Positions 7,972 through 15,235 of a stretch of 28,087 bases of DNA are shown here, one piece after another. Made by a program: the position numbers and the translations under genes. Below the pieces are notes generated by a model. It did not search any database, was not told where the DNA came from, and saw only the letters and a program-made list of their open reading frames with translations. Source of the stretch: Bacillota bacterium (GTDB lineage: Bacteria; Bacillota; Bacilli; Paenibacillales; Paenibacillaceae); assembly GCA_023433615.1 (NCBI GenBank), contig JAEZCJ010000202.1:1-28087 (forward strand), read 5' to 3'. Numbering within the stretch: position 1 is the stretch's first letter; every line of letters starts with the position of its first letter.

Positions 7972-9969
7972 ATGACGAATGAGATCCAATTAATGAATAA
8001 GCCTTTCGAGCTGCTGTCCGAATACCGGCCGCAAGGCGACCAGCCAGGCGCCATCAAGCAGCTGGTCGAAGGCGTTCGCAACGGACAGCGCTATCAGACG
8101 CTGCTCGGCGCGACGGGCACGGGCAAGACCTATACGGTCGCGAACTTGATCGCCGAGCTGAACCGCCCCACGCTCGTGATTGCGCACAATAAGACGCTCG
8201 CCGCGCAGTTATGCAGCGAGTTCCAGGAATTTTTCCCCAATAATGCGGTATCCTACTTCGTCAGCTACTACGACTACTTCCAGCCGGAGGCGTACATTCC
8301 GTCCACCGACACTTATATAGAGAAGGATTCCAGCATTAACGACGAGATCGACAAGCTGCGCCACTCGGCGACGAGCTCCTTGTTCGAGCGCCGAGACGTC
8401 ATCATCGTCGCAAGCGTGTCGTGCATTTACGGCTTAGGCTCGCCGATGGAGTACCGGAATCTGGTGCTCTCGCTGCGCGTGGGCATGGAGAAGCCTCGCA
8501 ACGCGATTCTGCACAAGCTGGTCGACATTCAGTATCAACGCAATGACATTAACTTCGTGCGAGGCACGTTCCGCGTGCGCGGAGACGTGATCGAGATTTT
8601 CCCGGTCGCGAACAACGAGCGGGCGATCCGCATCGAGCTGTTCGGCGACGAGATCGAACGCATTACCGAGATCGATACGCTGACCGGCGAGATCGTCGGG
8701 GAACGCGAACATGTCGCGATCTTCCCGGCCTCTCACTTCGTAACCCAGGAAGAGACGATGAAGATGGCGCTCGTCAACATCGAGCGCGAGCTCGAGGAAC
8801 GGCTCGCCGAGCTGCGGGAGCAAGGCAAGCTGCTGGAAGCGCAGCGGCTCGAGCAGCGGACGCGGTACGACATCGAGATGATGCAGGAGATGGGCTTCTG
8901 CTCCGGCATCGAGAACTACTCGGGGCCGATGACGTTCCGGGAGCGTGGCGCGACGCCTTACACGTTGATGGATTATTTCCCGGACGATATGCTGATCGTT
9001 ATCGACGAGTCGCACGTGACGCTTCCGCAGATCCGGGCGATGTACAACGGCGACCGGGCGCGCAAGGAAGTGCTCGTCGACCACGGCTTCCGGCTGCCGT
9101 CCGCGCTGGACAACCGGCCGCTGCGCTTCGAGGAATTCGAGGAGAAGGCCGGACAGATGATTTATGTTTCGGCTACGCCTGGACCGTACGAGATCGAGCA
9201 CTGCCCAACCATGGTCGAGCAGATCATTCGTCCGACGGGACTGTTGGATCCGATCATCGAGGTACGGCCGACGAAGGGTCAAATCGACGATCTGCTGGGC
9301 GAGATCCGCGATCGGATCGCCAAGGACGAGCGGGTGCTGGTCACGACGCTTACGAAGAAGATGTCCGAGGACCTCACGGACTACTTGAAGGAAGTCGGAA
9401 TCAAGGTGCGCTATTTGCATTCCGATATCAAGACGCTGGAGCGGATGGCGATTCTGCGGGACCTCCGAGTCGGCACGTTCCATGTGCTCGTCGGAATTAA
9501 CTTGCTGCGGGAAGGGCTGGACTTGCCGGAGGTATCGCTCGTCTCGATTCTCGACGCGGACAAGGAAGGCTTCCTCCGGTCGGAGCGGTCGCTCATTCAG
9601 ACGATCGGCCGGGCTGCGCGCAACAGCGAAGGCCGGGTCATCATGTACGGCGATAAGATGACGGACTCGATGGAGAAGGCTATTCGCGAGACGGAGCGCC
9701 GCCGTGCGCTGCAGATTGCTTATAATGAGAAGCATGGCGTCACGCCGACGACGATCCGCAAGCGAATTCACGACGTCATCGAAGCGACGAAAGTCGCCGA
9801 GCAGAAGGCGGATTACCTGACGGACGAGTACGGCAAAATGTCGAAGAAGGAGAAACAATCGCTCATCCAGCGTCTCGAGGCCGAGATGAAGGAAGCGGCG
9901 AAGAGTCTCCAATTCGAACGGGCAGCCGAGCTGCGCGACGCCCTTCTCGAGCTGAAAGCGGATAGTTAA
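7972..9969 (+). CDS. uvrB: Excinuclease ABC subunit B
   Basis: UvrB is the damage-verifying helicase-like subunit of nucleotide-excision repair. It is loaded by UvrA and recruits UvrC. The protein has 665 residues, matching the usual size. Walker A GATGTGKT is at about 46-53. The beta-hairpin region YYDYFQPEAYIPSTDTYI, helicase motifs IDESH and IGRAARN, and the C-terminal UVR domain (LEAEMKEAAKSLQFERAAELRD) are all present. ATG 7972 (MTNEIQLMNKPFELL) has AAGGGAG at 7952-7958 upstream, at rather long spacing. ATG 7993 (MNKPFELLSEY) would align better with short family members but has a weaker site. In-frame upstream codons to 7825 overlap the promoter and are rejected. The downstream partner uvrA is 198 bases away, separated by an intergenic element. 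Confidence 0.97.
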   Translation: MTNEIQLMNKPFELLSEYRPQGDQPGAIKQLVEGVRNGQRYQTLLGATGTGKTYTVANLIAELNRPTLVIAHNKTLAAQLCSEFQEFFPNNAVSYFVSYYDYFQPEAYIPSTDTYIEKDSSINDEIDKLRHSATSSLFERRDVIIVASVSCIYGLGSPMEYRNLVLSLRVGMEKPRNAILHKLVDIQYQRNDINFVRGTFRVRGDVIEIFPVANNERAIRIELFGDEIERITEIDTLTGEIVGEREHVAIFPASHFVTQEETMKMALVNIERELEERLAELREQGKLLEAQRLEQRTRYDIEMMQEMGFCSGIENYSGPMTFRERGATPYTLMDYFPDDMLIVIDESHVTLPQIRAMYNGDRARKEVLVDHGFRLPSALDNRPLRFEEFEEKAGQMIYVSATPGPYEIEHCPTMVEQIIRPTGLLDPIIEVRPTKGQIDDLLGEIRDRIAKDERVLVTTLTKKMSEDLTDYLKEVGIKVRYLHSDIKTLERMAILRDLRVGTFHVLVGINLLREGLDLPEVSLVSILDADKEGFLRSERSLIQTIGRAARNSEGRVIMYGDKMTDSMEKAIRETERRRALQIAYNEKHGVTPTTIRKRIHDVIEATKVAEQKADYLTDEYGKMSKKEKQSLIQRLEAEMKEAAKSLQFERAAELRDALLELKADS

Positions 9970-10000
9970 GATAGGGAGTAAATCATTCGACTTTTATTAA

Positions 10001-10150
10001 GCCCGCTTGTCAGCACCGAGAAGGTTGGACGATGGTAGCAATTGAGGAGCGGAATGTAGACAGATCTACATGAGCACCGGAAATTGCGCCAGCGTTCAAG
10101 ATTCGACGCCGAGATTGCTTCGGAGCGGTACATCGTGATCACAAGCGGGC
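10001..10150 (-). repeat. Intergenic palindromic element, copy 2
   Basis: The outer arms GCCCGCTTGT (10001-10010) and ACAAGCGGGC (10141-10150) are a perfect 10-base inverted repeat. Read on the minus strand the element has the conserved order: GATCACGATG, CGTCGAATCTTGAACG, the central hairpin with apex ATGTAGA (10054-10060)/TCTACAT (10065-10071), then CCAACCTTCTCGG and GCTGACAA. It occupies most of the uvrB-uvrA gap and ends 4 bases before the AGGGGGA ribosome site region of uvrA. Its orientation is opposite to the neighbouring genes. Confidence 0.9.
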
Positions 10151-10167
10151 CATAGGGGGAAGTTGGG

Positions 10168-13053
10168 TTGGCTAGTGAGAGTATAGTGATAAAAGGGGCA
10201 AGAGCCCACAATCTCAAAAATATCGACGTCGAAATTCCGCGCGATAAGTTCGTTGTCTTGACCGGTCTCAGCGGTTCCGGCAAATCGTCGCTTGCTTTCG
10301 ATACGATCTATGCGGAAGGCCAGCGGCGGTACGTGGAGTCGCTCTCCGCCTATGCGCGCCAATTCTTGGGGCAGATGGAGAAGCCGGACGTCGACTCGAT
10401 CGAAGGCTTGTCGCCGGCTATCTCCATCGACCAGAAGACGACGAGCCGCAATCCGCGTTCGACCGTCGGCACGGTCACGGAGATTTACGATTACCTGCGG
10501 CTCTTGTTCGCGCGAATCGGCAAGCCGCACTGTCCGGAGCATGGCGTCCGGATCGCGGCACAAACGGTCGAGCAGATGGTCGACCGCATTATGGAATATC
10601 CGGAACGCACGCGGCTGCAAATTCTGGCTCCGATCGTATCCGGCCGCAAGGGCGAGCATACCAAGCTGCTGCAGGACGTCCAGAAGCAAGGCTTCGTCCG
10701 CGTGCGCATCAACGGAGAGATTCGCGACCTTAGCGACAAGATCGAGCTGGAGAAGAATAAGAAGCATAACATCGAGGTCGTCGTCGACCGGATCGTTATC
10801 AAGGAGGATATCGCGAGCCGCTTGGCCGATTCGATCGAGATGGCGTTAAAGCTGTCTGACGGGCAGGTAATCGTCGACGTCATGGAGAAGGAAGAGCTGC
10901 TATTCAGCTCTAAGCTGGCTTGTCCGGAGTGCGGCTTCAGCATCGACGAGCTGGCTCCGCGGATGTTCTCGTTCAACAGCCCGTTCGGCGCTTGTCCGGA
11001 ATGCGACGGCCTCGGCGCCAAGATGATCGTCGATCCGGATCTGCTGGTGCCGGATACGAGCCGCACGATCGAGGACGGCGCGTTTGAAGCCTGGGCCGGC
11101 AGCACGTCGAATTACTATCCGCAGTTCTTGAATGCGGTATGTACCCATTACGGGATACCGAGGGATGTACCGGTTGCAGACCTGACGACCGAACAGATGA
11201 AGAAGCTGCTGTTCGGTACCGGCGGAGAGCGGGTGAAGTTCCGCTACGAGAACGACTTCGGCCATACGAAGGAAGCGCTCGTGCCGTTCGAAGGAATCGT
11301 GCACAACCTGGAGCGCCGTTACCGCGACACCGGTTCCGACGGCATCCGCGAATATATCGAAGCGTACATGAGCGCCAAGCCGTGCGGCGGCTGCAAGGGC
11401 CATCGCCTTCGCAAGGAGAGCCTTGCGGTGACCGTCGGAACGGAGAACATCTCGTACGTGACCTCGTTGTCGATCGGCGACGCGCAGCGATTCTTCGAAG
11501 TCTTGGAGCTGGACGACAAGGATCGGACGATCGCGCATCTCATCCTGAAGGAAATCAACGGACGTCTGGGCTTCCTCGTGAACGTCGGACTTCAATATTT
11601 GACGTTAAGCCGCGCAGCGGGCACGTTGTCCGGCGGCGAGGCGCAGCGGATCCGGCTTGCGACGCAGATCGGTTCCAGCTTGATGGGGGTACTCTACATT
11701 CTCGACGAGCCGAGCATCGGGCTTCATCAGCGCGATAACGATCGGCTGATCCAAGCGCTGCTGCATATGCGCGACATCGGCAACACGCTGATCGTCGTCG
11801 AGCACGACGAGGATACGATGCTGGCCGCCGATTATCTGATCGATATCGGTCCCGGCGCAGGCATCCATGGCGGACAGGTTGTCGCAGCCGGCACCCCGCA
11901 GGAAGTCATGAACAACGACAGTTCGCTGACCGGTCAGTATCTCAGCGGCCGCAAGTTCATACCGATCCCGTTATCGCGCCGCAAGACAGACGATCGCTGG
12001 CTGGAGATCCGAGGCGCCAAGGAGAACAATCTCCGCGGCATCAACGTGAAAATTCCGATCGGCGTATTCACGGCTGTCACCGGCGTATCGGGATCAGGCA
12101 AGTCGACGCTCGTGAACGAGATTCTGTACAAGACGCTTGCGCGGGACCTGAACAAGGCGAAGGTGCGCCCGGGCGAATATAAGGAAATTCGCGGCCTCGA
12201 GCATCTCGAGAAAGTCATCGATATCGACCAGTCGCCGATCGGCCGCACGCCGCGTTCCAACCCGGCGACCTACACCGGCGTGTTCGATGATATTCGCGAT
12301 GTCTATGCCAATACGAACGAAGCTAAGGTCCGCGGCTACAAGAAAGGCCGCTTCAGCTTCAACGTGAAGGGCGGCCGCTGCGAAGCCTGTCGCGGAGACG
12401 GCATCATCAAGATCGAGATGCACTTCTTGCCGGACGTTTATGTACCGTGCGAGGTCTGCAAGGGCAAACGCTATAACCGCGAGACGCTAGAGGTGAAGTA
12501 CAAAGGCAAGAGCATTTCCGAGCTGTTGGAGATGACGATCGAGGACGGCACGGAATTTTTCCGCAACATCCCGAAGATCCACCGCAAGCTGCAGACGCTG
12601 CTCGACGTGGGTCTCGGCTACATGAAGATGGGGCAGCCGGCTACGACGTTATCCGGCGGGGAGGCGCAGCGCGTCAAGCTCGCAGCCGAGCTGTATCGTC
12701 GCAGCACGGGCAAGACGCTGTACATTCTCGATGAGCCGACGACGGGTCTGCATGTCGACGATATCGACCGCTTGCTGCACGTGCTTCACCGGCTGGTCGA
12801 TTCCGGCGAATCGGTGCTCGTCATCGAGCACAATCTGGATGTCATCAAGACGGCGGATTACTTGGTCGATCTCGGACCGGAAGGCGGAAGCGGCGGCGGC
12901 ACGATCGTCGCGACCGGTACGCCGGAGGCGCTCACCAAGGTAGAGGCCTCGTACACGGGCCGTTACTTGAAGCCCGTGCTGGAGCGTGACCGTAAACGTA
13001 CGGAGGAACGTAATGCCGTCGCGCAAGGCGTCGCTGCGGGATTAGCGGAATAA
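10168..13053 (+). CDS. uvrA: Excinuclease ABC subunit A
   Basis: UvrA is the DNA-damage sensor ATPase that loads UvrB. The protein has 961 residues, with two ABC ATPase modules. The first Walker A is GLSGSGKSS (about 33-41), and a second lies later as GVSGSGKSTL. Two signatures, LSGGEAQRIRL and LSGGEAQRVKL, are present. The zinc-binding Cys pairs are CPEC...CPEC in the first half, CGGC, and CEAC...CEVC in the second. The TTG start at 10168 has AGGGGGA at 10154-10160 and gives the normal N-terminus (ASESIVIKGARAHNLKNID). The final 25 or so residues are charged and variable. A hairpin terminator follows. uvrB-uvrA order is as in Bacillus, though copy 2 of the intergenic element separates them. 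Confidence 0.97.
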   Translation: MASESIVIKGARAHNLKNIDVEIPRDKFVVLTGLSGSGKSSLAFDTIYAEGQRRYVESLSAYARQFLGQMEKPDVDSIEGLSPAISIDQKTTSRNPRSTVGTVTEIYDYLRLLFARIGKPHCPEHGVRIAAQTVEQMVDRIMEYPERTRLQILAPIVSGRKGEHTKLLQDVQKQGFVRVRINGEIRDLSDKIELEKNKKHNIEVVVDRIVIKEDIASRLADSIEMALKLSDGQVIVDVMEKEELLFSSKLACPECGFSIDELAPRMFSFNSPFGACPECDGLGAKMIVDPDLLVPDTSRTIEDGAFEAWAGSTSNYYPQFLNAVCTHYGIPRDVPVADLTTEQMKKLLFGTGGERVKFRYENDFGHTKEALVPFEGIVHNLERRYRDTGSDGIREYIEAYMSAKPCGGCKGHRLRKESLAVTVGTENISYVTSLSIGDAQRFFEVLELDDKDRTIAHLILKEINGRLGFLVNVGLQYLTLSRAAGTLSGGEAQRIRLATQIGSSLMGVLYILDEPSIGLHQRDNDRLIQALLHMRDIGNTLIVVEHDEDTMLAADYLIDIGPGAGIHGGQVVAAGTPQEVMNNDSSLTGQYLSGRKFIPIPLSRRKTDDRWLEIRGAKENNLRGINVKIPIGVFTAVTGVSGSGKSTLVNEILYKTLARDLNKAKVRPGEYKEIRGLEHLEKVIDIDQSPIGRTPRSNPATYTGVFDDIRDVYANTNEAKVRGYKKGRFSFNVKGGRCEACRGDGIIKIEMHFLPDVYVPCEVCKGKRYNRETLEVKYKGKSISELLEMTIEDGTEFFRNIPKIHRKLQTLLDVGLGYMKMGQPATTLSGGEAQRVKLAAELYRRSTGKTLYILDEPTTGLHVDDIDRLLHVLHRLVDSGESVLVIEHNLDVIKTADYLVDLGPEGGSGGGTIVATGTPEALTKVEASYTGRYLKPVLERDRKRTEERNAVAQGVAAGLAE

Positions 13054-13078
13054 GCGTAAAGATTGTCAGTGCGTGAAC

Positions 13079-13104
13079 GCCCCGGTCCATCCTGGTACCG
13101 GGGC
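13079..13104 (+). terminator. Hairpin terminator after uvrA
   Basis: GCCCCGGT (13079-13086) pairs perfectly with ACCGGGGC (13097-13104), followed by ATTTCACTT. The T-run is weak, but the position 25 bases after the stop fits an intrinsic terminator. The bases from here to about 13230 hold nothing else I recognise. Confidence 0.6.
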
Positions 13105-13230
13105 ATTTCACTTGCCTGCCATGCATGCGACATCGTACAAAGCTGCATAATAGCTCATAACAAGCATGCCGCTGAAATCGCCATTCCTGCCTGTTAATGG
13201 TGACAAAGTTGTTACGAATTCAAAAGGGAC

Positions 13231-13283
13231 TTGCATCGTACCGTCCGAGACGCTAACATAGATAAAGGCATAACTGGTATACT
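13231..13283 (+). promoter_or_regulatory. Candidate promoters for the small membrane protein gene
   Basis: TTGCAT (13231-13236) and TAACAT (13254-13259) are 17 bases apart, giving one SigA-like promoter. A second candidate is the extended -10 TGGTATACT (13275-13283). Either would give a short leader before the gene at 13334. Confidence 0.45.
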
Positions 13284-13333
13284 GTACATTAGATCACAAC
13301 GCTATTGTGAAGATAAAGAAGGAGGTCCCCCTC

Positions 13334-13546
13334 ATGTTTTTGGCGGAAGAAGCAGCGAAAACCAGCAGTTTTGATCCGTTCGACATCCTGATGCTTGTAT
13401 TCACGGTGTTGATCTTCATCGGTTTCGTGCGCCTGCTAATGCAGCGTCCGAGAAAGAACATCTTCGCGATCGGGTTCACGGCTGTATCGCTGGCATTGTT
13501 CTTGTACGTGGATTATATTATGATTTTCGAGGTATGGCTCGCGTAG
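13334..13546 (+). CDS. Small two-helix membrane protein (DUF2759-like?)
   Basis: A 70-residue product. ATG 13334 is chosen over the upstream GTG 13307 because AAGGAGGT (13319-13326) lies 7 bases before it. A short acidic N-terminus (MFLAEEAAKTSSFD) is followed by a helix PFDILMLVFTVLIFIGFVRL. A basic loop LMQRPRKN and a second helix IFAIGFTAVSLALFLYVDYI follow. The KN-F-xIGF pattern and size recall the small DUF2759 membrane proteins of Bacilli, but I cannot confirm that without a profile search. Function is unknown. It appears monocistronic: its own promoter candidates lie upstream and a good terminator follows. It should not be confused with CsbA, the small membrane protein near uvrB in Bacillus, which it does not obviously resemble. 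Confidence 0.8.
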   Translation: MFLAEEAAKTSSFDPFDILMLVFTVLIFIGFVRLLMQRPRKNIFAIGFTAVSLALFLYVDYIMIFEVWLA

Positions 13547-13584
13547 GCGGGATAAGCCATACCTATCCATAGCCTTACCTACAT

Positions 13585-13620
13585 AAGAGTCTCTCCGATT
13601 TTCCGGAGGAGGCTCTTTTT
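13585..13620 (+). terminator. Rho-independent terminator after the small membrane protein gene
   Basis: The arms AGAGTCTCTCCG (from 13586) and CGGAGGAGGCTCT (ending near 13616) form a hairpin with an ATTTT-type loop and small imperfections, followed by TTTTT. It lies about 40 bases after the stop. Confidence 0.8.
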
Positions 13621-13634
13621 CGGTGATGAGAGCA

Positions 13635-13760
13635 ATTAGCGAAGCAACAGTGCTGCTAAGGCAGGCTCTATGTGCTAATCGCAGCCGCTCTAACCGACTT
13701 CTATTCAAAAGTATGGCGAATTCGCTAAATAGCGAACTAGCATTCCGTAATTAGCGAATA
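13635..13760. repeat. Cluster of TTAGCGAA motifs in a gene-free stretch
   Basis: ATTAGCGAA occurs at 13635-13643 and again at 13750-13758. Between them lies the palindrome TTCGCTA-AA-TAGCGAA (13721-13736). The gap from 13547 to 13904 contains no plausible gene: only the terminator at its left, this motif cluster, about 90 bases without recognisable structure, and the minus-strand terminator at its right. Confidence 0.45.
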
Positions 13761-13850
13761 TGCTTCATAAAGCTTCGCGGATGATGGAAGATGCCAGCGA
13801 GGGCGTGCGACCGGGCTCCAATAAAGCCGGAGCTAGTTTGTCGCTCAATT

Positions 13851-13879
13851 GAAAATATAAAGCCGCCCCGTGGGGCGGC
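13851..13879 (-). terminator. Rho-independent terminator of the minus-strand isomerase-like gene
   Basis: GCCGCCC and GGGCGGC (13862-13879) form a tight hairpin with a four-base loop. Read on the minus strand it is followed by TTTATATTTTC (13850-13860). It ends the gene whose stop is at 13905. Confidence 0.8.
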
Positions 13880-13904
13880 CTGCTCAATCTGAATCTCGCT
13901 TGCG

Positions 13905-14873
13905 TTATACCCACCACATGTCGCCAAGCGGCTCGCGGATGAGTACTTGCTGCAGGTTTTGGACAGCTTTGGTGAAGCCTTCGTCGACCGACATCAGTCC
14001 GTCTTCATGCTCGATGCTGACGACGTAGTCGTAGCCGACCAAGCGAAGCGCGCTGATGATGTCCGCCCACACCTTCAGGTCGTGGCCGAAGCCGACGGTG
14101 CGGAACTGCCATGCGCGGTCAAGCATGAGCGCGTACGATTGCATGTCCGTCACGCCGTGGCGGTTGACGTTGATCGGGTCGATCGACGTGTCCTTCGCGT
14201 GGAAGTGATGGATCGCGCCGGCGCGGCCCAGAATATGAATCGCTTGTACGGGGTCGATGCCTTGCCACCACATATGGCTCGGATCGAGGTTCGCCCCGAT
14301 CGCTTCGCCGGCTGCTTCGCGCAGGCGAAGGAGCGTAGCCGGCGTATGTACCGAGAAGCCGCCGTGCAGCTCGAGGCCGATCTTCACGTTGCGCTCGGCA
14401 GCGTACTTGCCGATCTCCGTCCAGTACGGGATGACCTTGTTCGACCACTGCCAATCGAGAATTTCTTGATAATCGTTCGGCCAAGGCGCGACCGGCCAGT
14501 TCGGATATTTGGCATCCTCATGGTCGCCGGGGCAGCCGGAGAACGTATTGACGACAGGCACTCCGAGCTGCGAAGCCAGATCGATCGACTCGCGGATGAT
14601 GCGGTCGTGCTCGCTGGAGATCGCCTTCTGCGGGTGAAGCGGGTTCGCATGACAGCTGAGCGCGCTGATCGACAATCCGCGCGATTCGATAGCCGAGAGG
14701 AACGCGCGCTGCTTGCCTTGGTCAGCCAGCAGCTCAGACGGCTTGCAGTGCGCGTCACCCGGATAACCGCCTGTGCCGAGCTCGACGGCATCGAGACCCT
14801 TGGACGCGATGTAATCGAGTGCTTCCTCGAACGGTTTTTGCCCAAACAATACCGTAAACACACCTAATTTCAT
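13905..14873 (-). CDS. Xylose-isomerase-like TIM-barrel protein (sugar phosphate isomerase/epimerase family)
   Basis: This 322-residue protein belongs to the AP-endonuclease-2/xylose isomerase-like TIM-barrel superfamily. Members isomerise or epimerise sugars and inositol derivatives using a divalent metal. Candidate metal ligands lie in VELGTGG (E near 31), GLELHGG (E near 168), NLDPSHMWW (D/H near 198-201), HFHAKD (H near 227) and SIEHED (E near 289). Start ATG 14873 follows CCCTCCT (14883-14889, an AGGAGGG site on the minus strand) at good spacing. It is a single-gene unit with its own promoter and terminator. The substrate cannot be told from sequence or context, since neither neighbour is a sugar gene. 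Confidence 0.88.
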   Translation of the reverse strand: MKLGVFTVLFGQKPFEEALDYIASKGLDAVELGTGGYPGDAHCKPSELLADQGKQRAFLSAIESRGLSISALSCHANPLHPQKAISSEHDRIIRESIDLASQLGVPVVNTFSGCPGDHEDAKYPNWPVAPWPNDYQEILDWQWSNKVIPYWTEIGKYAAERNVKIGLELHGGFSVHTPATLLRLREAAGEAIGANLDPSHMWWQGIDPVQAIHILGRAGAIHHFHAKDTSIDPINVNRHGVTDMQSYALMLDRAWQFRTVGFGHDLKVWADIISALRLVGYDYVVSIEHEDGLMSVDEGFTKAVQNLQQVLIREPLGDMWWV

Positions 14874-14920
14874 GCTTGTATACCCTCCTCGATCGATTGA
14901 ATGGCACCGCTTGCCAGCCT

Positions 14921-14929
14921 ATTATAACA
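14921..14929 (-). promoter_or_regulatory. Extended -10 promoter of the isomerase-like gene
   Basis: On the minus strand the string TGTTATAAT (14929 down to 14921) is an extended -10 with a perfect TATAAT. No good -35 is seen, which is common for extended -10 promoters. It lies about 48 bases before the start codon. Confidence 0.55.
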
Positions 14930-15035
14930 TGCCCCAAAATGCCGTTGTAGCCAAGTGCGCCCATTTGCCAAATTACAATATAAACGAAGCTAAAAGTGGA
15001 TTCACGGCACCCGCGGTGTTACACTAGTAGTGGTT

Positions 15036-15182
15036 GATCAAAAAGCCCAATTGTGATCGCGAAGCTTCTCGAGAAGTATTTTCGACTTCGGATCTTGAAC
15101 ACTGGCGAGAGTTAAGCGTATGCTTCCGATGCGGCGTTCCCTTCGGAAACGCTTGAGGCGCTGACGACCGATCTTTTTGATC
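15036..15182 (+). repeat. Intergenic palindromic element, copy 3 (lacks the central hairpin)
   Basis: A perfect outer inverted repeat GATCAAAAAG (15036-15045)/CTTTTTGATC (15173-15182) encloses the element. The left end AATTGTGATCGCGA and the block GGATCTTGAACACTGGCGAGA match the other copies. The central hairpin is missing: after the TGGCGAGA the sequence goes straight to TTAAGCGTATGCTTCCGATG. The rest is the alternative 3' module of copy 1, with hairpin GCGTTCC-CTTC-GGAAACGC and GCTTGAGGCGCTGAC. It contains a local palindrome CTTCTCGAGAAG (15065-15076). It lies in the 362-base gap between divergent genes, directly upstream of the U32 gene. Confidence 0.8.
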
Positions 15183-15235
15183 TTAATCAGGTGAATAAGA
15201 ATACAAGCTGTACATGTGGAGGCAATCGAAGCAAG

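Noticed and set aside
8434..9912. Long minus-strand open frame (492 codons)
   Set aside because: It lies antisense to uvrB in high-GC DNA, has no recognisable motif and no ribosome site, and is explained by codon bias.
15191..15235. Fifteen-residue N-terminal extension of the U32 protein with a CTC motif
   Set aside because: The GTG at 15191 has no ribosome site and lies just after element copy 3. The ATG at 15236 has TGGAGG upstream and begins just before the family's conserved start.
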